Shown: positions 59,552 through 64,000 of the stretch, in pieces
Numbering within the stretch: position 1 is the first letter of the stretch
How the letters are laid out: every line of letters starts with the position of its first letter
From: Methylobacterium gossipiicola
GTDB taxonomy: Bacteria > Pseudomonadota > Alphaproteobacteria > Rhizobiales > Beijerinckiaceae
Direction of reading: 5' to 3'
DNA: 64,000 nt
Assembly (NCBI RefSeq): GCF_900113485.1
Contig: NZ_FOPM01000006.1
Span: forward strand, 177,817-241,816
The notes under the pieces: generated by a model
The model's database searches: none
Told to the model about the DNA's origin: nothing
Seen by the model: only the letters and a program-made list of their open reading frames with translations
Made by a program: the position numbers and the translations under genes

Positions 59552-60631
59552 TCACGGGTCGCGCATGGCACTGACCCTCCTGGGCAGAACGCCTCGCACA
59601 TGCTGGTCTGCCGTATCGCAGATCAGCTTGTAAAAGTCCCTGTAGCCCTCTTTGCATGTTGGATAGACATGGGCGGAAGAATAGGCCCAGATATCTTCGA
59701 GCTCCTGGTCACTCGAATTTTTTTCAAGCAGATCGGCAAGAAACGCTTTGACTTCCAGGGCCTCTTCTTTGCTTCTTTTCTGCATGATGTACCCGACAAT
59801 ATGCTCCCATGTATACCCATAAATATGGACATAGAGATGAAATTCGCCAGTAAATTCCTTCCAATAAGGATTCACCCTTATCTCCTGCAGATCAAGATAG
59901 GTGCTCGATTTTTTCTCTACCTCCTCATCATCATTCATAGGAAAAGCCGTGATGATGCGAAATCCCCTCTCCGCCGAGCGATCATGGACTATATATATGC
60001 CGACGCCATAGGTCGTCCTCATGCGGATAGGCGTATCCTTCGGGATGCTCACGGCCTCTCGACCGGTCGGATAGCCGAAGCGCGACTTGAGCCAGGCGTC
60101 AGGCTCCGCCCCTTCCGCGACCCGTTGAACGGCGTCTGTATTCTTTTCCAGAGCCTCCCTGATGTAGGTTCTCGCAGACTCGATCGACTCGAAGGATCCG
60201 TCCCTTTTATAGGGTAAGATCGGCGGCAGCAGACCGAACAGCCCTCGCCTGTAACTGTCCGCGACGCGTTCGATCATCTCTGCGTCGGTCTTCCCGATAT
60301 GCCTATCGACGATATGGCGGTTGAGGTAGGGATCCTTGGCAAGCTCCGCGCCGGAGAGCCGGTCCCGCTCCCGGCCCGCGACGGGCTGGATCAGGGAACC
60401 GTCGCCGGTCCGATCCGCGGTGCCGTCGCCGGCCCATCGTCCGCCCTCCCGGGTGCCGGCCGGGACGCGCGGCTGCAACGGGTTGAACGCCTTGAGCGCC
60501 AAGCGCACGCGGACGAGCTTTGCCTCGACATCGAGCGCGGCAAGCTGCCAGCGAAGCGCATTCGAGGTGGTCACCGGCAGAATCTCACGCATGGCCATCC
60601 CCTGCTGCGAAAGCCGTTCAAGGTGGTCCAT
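59552..60631 (-). CDS. Polymorphic-toxin-type ORF: RNase A-like CdiA toxin domain fused in frame to an immunity-like domain
   Basis: 359 residues. Residues 50-70 contain PRVPAGTREGGRWAGDG, a linker motif commonly placed before bacterial toxins. Residues about 96-231 match the RNase A-like toxin domain of CdiA/CDI proteins: RHIVDRHIGKTDAEMIERV (His106, His111, Gly113, Lys114), GSFESIESARTYIREALEKN, RFGYPTG and GFRIITAFP (Thr228 region). Residues about 240-345 resemble the CdiI_2-type immunity family: NPYWKEFTGEFHLYVHIY, YTWEHIVGYIMQKRSKEEAL, LADLLEKNSSDQELEDIW, CKEGYRDFYKLI. The two are joined without a stop; an internal ATG (codon 232) could start a free immunity protein, but no clear ribosome-binding site precedes it. 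Composition is AT-rich compared with the neighbours, a sign of transfer. No delivery gene is nearby. Confidence 0.7.
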   Translation of the reverse strand: MDHLERLSQQGMAMREILPVTTSNALRWQLAALDVEAKLVRVRLALKAFNPLQPRVPAGTREGGRWAGDGTADRTGDGSLIQPVAGRERDRLSGAELAKDPYLNRHIVDRHIGKTDAEMIERVADSYRRGLFGLLPPILPYKRDGSFESIESARTYIREALEKNTDAVQRVAEGAEPDAWLKSRFGYPTGREAVSIPKDTPIRMRTTYGVGIYIVHDRSAERGFRIITAFPMNDDEEVEKKSSTYLDLQEIRVNPYWKEFTGEFHLYVHIYGYTWEHIVGYIMQKRSKEEALEVKAFLADLLEKNSSDQELEDIWAYSSAHVYPTCKEGYRDFYKLICDTADQHVRGVLPRRVSAMRDP

Positions 60632-60810
60632 TCTCCCTAAAATGTCAATAAATTCCTATAAATTCGGCGGTCCGTGGCCGACGACGGTCTCGGCCGCGGA
60701 TCCGGGGCGGCCGAACAGCGTGCCTCCGGTTCAAATCTCTCGACCGCGCATCCGCGGATCCGGAATCGCCTTTCGGAGTCGGACGAATCGCCGACGGGAC
60801 ATGCCTCGTG

Positions 60811-61680
60811 TCAGCGCCCCCTGGAGAACGCCCGGAACGCCTCCGCGTAATCCGGGTGCCAGCGTGACAGGGCGGGACGGTTCTCGATGATGTCGCCCGC
60901 CGCCCAGGCAATGCGCTTCGCGTCCTGTTCCCGCGTGGTCTCGTTGTCGGGACACAGGATATAGAAGTCGCCCCGCGCCAGCCCGGCGAGAAGGACATCC
61001 ACCGTCTCCTCCGGCGTCCAGGCGCCCGCGGGCTTCTCTTTTACACCACGCGCTTTGGTGAGGCCCGTATAGACGAAGCCCGGAATGAGAAGGTGGGCGG
61101 TGACGTGGCCGTTCCCCCGATTGCGCAGGTCGTGCGCCAGGGCATCCGTCACCGCCTTCACCCCCGCCTTCGAGACGTTGTAGGGCGTGTTGCCCGGCGG
61201 CGTGGTGATGCCCTGCTTCGAGCCCGTGACCACGATGGCGCCAGGCGCGGCGGCCTCGATCATCGCCGGCGCGAAGGCGTGGATCCCGTTCACGACGCCC
61301 CACAGGTTGGTGTCGAGGATGCGGTGCCAGGTCTCGGCCTCGGAGAACAGCTGCCCGCCGGCCTCGATGCCGGCATTGAGCATGAGAAGAGCCGGCGGCC
61401 CCTCGGCGCAGGCGGCGTCCCGCAGGGCTTCCATCGCCGCCCGGTCCCCGACATCCGTGGGGAAGGCCCGGACGGGCGCGTCGCCCTGGGCCGCCGCCGC
61501 CACGGTGGCGCGGGCGGCGTCGAGGGCCTCGCCCGGCAGATCGGCGAGCCAGACGGCCATGCCCTCGGCGGAAAAGCGCGTGGCGGCGGCGAGGCCGATG
61601 CCGCTCGCCGCGCCCGTGACGATCGCGGTGGCGCCGGGGCGGATGGCGGGATGCCGGGGTGGCGCGATCGTATCCGTCAT
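60811..61680 (-). CDS. Short-chain dehydrogenase/reductase
   Basis: 289 residues. TAIVTGAASGIGLAAATRF is the NAD(P)-binding motif TGxxxGIG. LMLNAGIEAGG holds the NAG motif. The catalytic region has Ser in VTGSKQGITTPPG and Tyr-x3-Lys in YNVSKAGV. The C-terminal HLLIPGFVYTGLTKAR matches the P-G motif. These proteins reduce carbonyls or oxidise alcohols with NAD(P)(H). The acidic-residue clue for coenzyme choice, Asp in WLADLPGEAL, favours NAD. Substrate unknown. The gene is single. Confidence 0.92.
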   Translation of the reverse strand: MTDTIAPPRHPAIRPGATAIVTGAASGIGLAAATRFSAEGMAVWLADLPGEALDAARATVAAAAQGDAPVRAFPTDVGDRAAMEALRDAACAEGPPALLMLNAGIEAGGQLFSEAETWHRILDTNLWGVVNGIHAFAPAMIEAAAPGAIVVTGSKQGITTPPGNTPYNVSKAGVKAVTDALAHDLRNRGNGHVTAHLLIPGFVYTGLTKARGVKEKPAGAWTPEETVDVLLAGLARGDFYILCPDNETTREQDAKRIAWAAGDIIENRPALSRWHPDYAEAFRAFSRGR

Positions 61681-61806
61681 GCGTCATGTCTCCGTGTGTG
61701 GTTTGGCCCCTGACGTAGAGCGGCCGGGTTCCAGCGTCACGGCCGGCAGGAAATTGGTAACCAGCGGCCCGCATGGTCGGGGAAACCGTCGGTTCAGGGG
61801 TCCGCG

Positions 61807-63342
61807 ATGCTTTCGCGCCACACGCTCTTCGTCACCGCCCTGTGCGCGAGCCTGTCGCCGTGGGGGCAAGCGGCCCGGGCCGAACCGGCCATCCCTGACG
61901 CGGCCCCGAAGGCCGCGCCGAAGGCCGACGCTCCGCGCGTCGAGGCGCCCGCCCCGGCGGCGGCGCCCGTGGCCCAAACACCGGCTCCGGTTCCGTCGGT
62001 GGCCCCCGCCTCCGATGCGCAGGCGGCCGCCAAGGATATTCCCGCGAAAAAATCGCGCGAGTTGCCCCCCCTCGTGGTCGCCCGTGTCTCGGCCGATCCG
62101 ATGCCGAGTTTCAGCCCCGCGACCTTCGTCGACACCATGAAGATGGCCGACCGCTATCAGGCGCTGGCCGAGGCCGGCGGCTGGGCGAGCCTGCCGCCGG
62201 GGCTGGTGGTGAAGCCCGGCGCCCGCGATCCCGCGATCCCGGCCCTGCGCAAGCACCTCGCCCTCGTGGGCGACCTGCCCGCCGACGCCCCGGTCTCGGA
62301 CGTCCTCGACGCCCCCCTGGTGGCGGCGGTGAAGAGCTTCCAGGCCCGGCACGGCCTGCCGGAGACCGGCCTCCTCGGCCGCCAGACCGTGGCGGCGCTC
62401 AACGTGCCGGCAGCCACGCGCCAGCGCCAGCTCGCGGCCTCGGCCAATCGGCAGATGGGCTCCAGCTTTCCCTTCGGCGACCGCTACGTGGTGGTGAACA
62501 TCCCGTCCGCCACCGTCGAGGCCGTGGAGCGCGGCACCGTGGTGCGCCGCTACGTCGCCGTGGTCGGCAAGCCCGACAAGGCGACTCCGCGCATCGAGGC
62601 GCGCATCACCGACGTGAACCTCAACCCGACCTGGACCCTGCCGGTCTCCATCATCAAGAAGGAGATCATCCCGAAGATGCGCAAGGACCCGGGGTATCTC
62701 GCCCGCGAGCGCATCCGCATCCTCGGACCCGGCGGCACGGAGGTCGACCCCACCGCCATCGACTGGGCGAGCGAGAAGGCGGCGAACTACACCCTGCGGC
62801 AGGATTCCGGCCTCGACAATTCGCTGGGCCAGGTGCGCATCGACATGCCGAACCGCCAAGCGGTCTACATGCACGACACGCCGTCGAAGTCGCTGTTCGC
62901 CCGCGAGGTCCGGTTCCATTCCCATGGCTGCGTGCGGGTGGCGGGCGTGAAGGAACTCGCCGGCTGGCTGCTCGAGGGCACGCCGGGGCCGACCGGTCCC
63001 GCCTCGACCTGGGGCCCCATGGAAATCGAGAGCCACATCGCCACCAACGAGCGCCTCGACATCAAGCTCGCCAAGCAGATCCCCGTGACGTTCGTGTACC
63101 TCACGGGCTACGCGACCCCGGACGGCCGCGCGCATTTCCGCGACGACATCTACGGCATCGATTCTCCCATCGTTCCGATGCGCGATTCGGCTTCGATTCC
63201 GGACGTCGCGACCACGGGCTCCATCGGCCCGCGCAAGCCCGTCGCGGCGGCGCCCGCCGGAAAGCCGCCCGCCCCCAAGGTCCGCCCGGCGGCGCCGGCC
63301 GGGCTCGTCCCACCCGGCCTGATCCCCAACCCCGGACGATAG
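61807..63342 (+). CDS. L,D-transpeptidase of the YcbB/LdtD type
   Basis: 511 residues. The N-terminus MLSRHTLFVTALCASLSPWGQAARA is a signal peptide. A proline/alanine-rich segment (30-85) precedes a peptidoglycan-binding domain (KSFQARHGLPETGLLGRQTVAALNVP) and the YkuD catalytic domain. The active site is HDTPSKSLFAREVRFHSHGCVRV with Cys375 in the HGC motif. NPTWTLPVSI is the conserved lid region. These enzymes make 3-3 cross-links in peptidoglycan or attach proteins to it. The C-terminus carries a disordered proline tail. AGGGGTCCGCG is the nearest purine-rich sequence before the ATG. Confidence 0.92.
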   Translation: MLSRHTLFVTALCASLSPWGQAARAEPAIPDAAPKAAPKADAPRVEAPAPAAAPVAQTPAPVPSVAPASDAQAAAKDIPAKKSRELPPLVVARVSADPMPSFSPATFVDTMKMADRYQALAEAGGWASLPPGLVVKPGARDPAIPALRKHLALVGDLPADAPVSDVLDAPLVAAVKSFQARHGLPETGLLGRQTVAALNVPAATRQRQLAASANRQMGSSFPFGDRYVVVNIPSATVEAVERGTVVRRYVAVVGKPDKATPRIEARITDVNLNPTWTLPVSIIKKEIIPKMRKDPGYLARERIRILGPGGTEVDPTAIDWASEKAANYTLRQDSGLDNSLGQVRIDMPNRQAVYMHDTPSKSLFAREVRFHSHGCVRVAGVKELAGWLLEGTPGPTGPASTWGPMEIESHIATNERLDIKLAKQIPVTFVYLTGYATPDGRAHFRDDIYGIDSPIVPMRDSASIPDVATTGSIGPRKPVAAAPAGKPPAPKVRPAAPAGLVPPGLIPNPGR

Positions 63343-63380
63343 GGCACGGAAGACCTCCACCGCCCCCGGCATCGACGCGA

Positions 63381-63423
63381 CGCGAAAGGCCCCCTCTTTG
63401 CCGGAAGGAGGGGGCCTTTCGCG
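63381..63423. terminator. Bidirectional terminator between the L,D-transpeptidase and flbT
   Basis: A perfect 16-bp stem (CGCGAAAGGCCCCCTC and its complement) around an 11-nt loop, about 40 nt past the transpeptidase stop and about 53 nt from the flbT stop. Confidence 0.75.
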
Positions 63424-63475
63424 TGGGCGAGCGACCGCGCGGAGGCGGCGACAAAGGGCGAAGCCCCCTCCCCGC

Positions 63476-63871
63476 TCACTCCGAGGCGGCGAGGCGGTCG
63501 CTCAGGGATTGCTCGTACTGGATGAGGTCCTTGCAGCGCTTGAGGGCGCGGTAGAACTCGCGCTCAGCCGCGAAACCGAGGATGTCGCTGATGTAGGGGG
63601 CCATCGAGGGGGCTGCCTCCAGCAGAGCGCCGGCTTGGCGCACGAGGAGGTCTTCCGCCTCCTGCGTCGGCTCAGCGAGGTAGAGCACCGTCAGGGTGAG
63701 ATAGAGACGCTTGCAGGCCGTGTCGGCCTCGCTCTCGTGAATGATGTCGCTCTCGCGCAGGAAGTTCGTCACCGTCTCGATGACGAAGGAGGAACGGCGC
63801 GAGCCGTTGCGGATCGCCGTTCCGCCGATCAGCAGGCGTTCGAACGGCTTCAGCTCGATCTTGAGGGGCAT
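63476..63871 (-). CDS. flbT: Flagellin mRNA regulator FlbT
   Basis: 131 residues from the ATG at 63871. MPLKIELKPFERLLIGGTAIRNGSRRSSF is the diagnostic FlbT start; the rest (TNFLRESDIIHESEADTACKRLYLTLTVLYLAEPTQEAEDLL) is the helical family core. In Caulobacter and rhizobia FlbT binds the flagellin mRNA leader and promotes its decay or controls its translation. The gene is usually next to flaF and flagellin genes, which should lie beyond the right edge; the 129 bp upstream do not contain a complete gene. A 36-residue longer start is possible but not family-like. Confidence 0.92.
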   Translation of the reverse strand: MPLKIELKPFERLLIGGTAIRNGSRRSSFVIETVTNFLRESDIIHESEADTACKRLYLTLTVLYLAEPTQEAEDLLVRQAGALLEAAPSMAPYISDILGFAAEREFYRALKRCKDLIQYEQSLSDRLAASE

Positions 63872-64000
63872 GGCGGGAATCCGGCGAGGGCGGTTGCGGC
63901 AAGTATCACGACTCATGGCTAACGAATGGTGAATGCGGTTTGATGTCGGGTTCGACAACTGCCTGACGGACCACGACAAATCCCAAGCTCAGGCCGGGCG

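Noticed and set aside
55780..59574. A plus-strand ORF of more than 1200 codons
   Set aside because: It crosses the SbtA-like gene in another frame and runs antisense through gntR and zwf; its sequence is arginine/glycine-rich, as expected for shadow frames of GC-rich genes.

Overview
The window looks like chromosome of an alphaproteobacterium of the order Hyphomicrobiales, most likely the Methylobacterium/Methylorubrum group. This is an inference from the very high GC content, the co-occurrence of FlbT, a LuxR/LuxI pair, a minCDE locus, an Irr-like operator upstream of a PepSY/DUF3325 iron locus, and two families of short interspersed repeats. Most of the window is ordinary chromosomal housekeeping, regulation and transport. 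Two stretches stand apart as accessory DNA: about 6.7-21.4 kb and about 59.5-60.7 kb, both with AT-rich patches.

Layout. 1-6.7 kb: the N-terminal part of a GT4 glycosyltransferase, a membrane diguanylate cyclase, an omega-amino acid aminotransferase, small membrane or secreted proteins, then divergent luxR and luxI with a 55-residue ORF behind luxI and a strong hairpin. 6.7-21.4 kb: the accessory island. It holds an AT-rich nitrilase-superfamily protein, a 109-residue protein of unknown family, and a tightly packed minus-strand operon (20849 to 9372). That operon has a 33-residue leader ORF followed by seven genes (591, 288, 725, 608, 685, 316 and 541 residues). At least five of the seven share a common N-terminal module, none has a signal peptide and none matches a family I recognise. 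It is the best candidate for an undescribed system. A 105-110 bp MITE-like repeat lies on both sides of the operon in opposite orientation: two tandem copies at 9031-9241 and one at 21266-21374. Further copies are at 4108 and 27063.

21.5-33.1 kb: L-asparaginase, a small periplasmic protein, a LysR regulator, an acyl-CoA synthetase, small membrane and periplasmic proteins, TypA/BipA, a secreted unknown protein, and a three-gene DUF3649-PepSY-DUF3325 iron-associated operon with a palindromic operator candidate. 33.4-36.6 kb: the division-site locus with two tandem minC genes, minD and minE, followed by a 42-residue microprotein built from a duplicated amphipathic segment. 36.7-48.9 kb: a ComEA-like protein, an ABC exporter, a patatin-like lipoprotein, an ABC-F ATPase, a GNAT acetyltransferase coupled to an Orn/Lys/Arg decarboxylase, PPK2, and an enoyl-CoA hydratase.

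48.9-64 kb: a TRAP transporter (dctPQM) divergent from a GntR regulator, a chemoreceptor, a LysR regulator divergent from an SbtA-like permease with a perfect 13-bp inverted repeat between them, a second GntR regulator, zwf, a polymorphic-toxin-type ORF in which a CdiA-type RNase domain and an immunity-like domain are fused in frame, an SDR oxidoreductase, an L,D-transpeptidase, and flbT at the right edge. No rRNA, tRNA, CRISPR array, transposase or integrase was seen.
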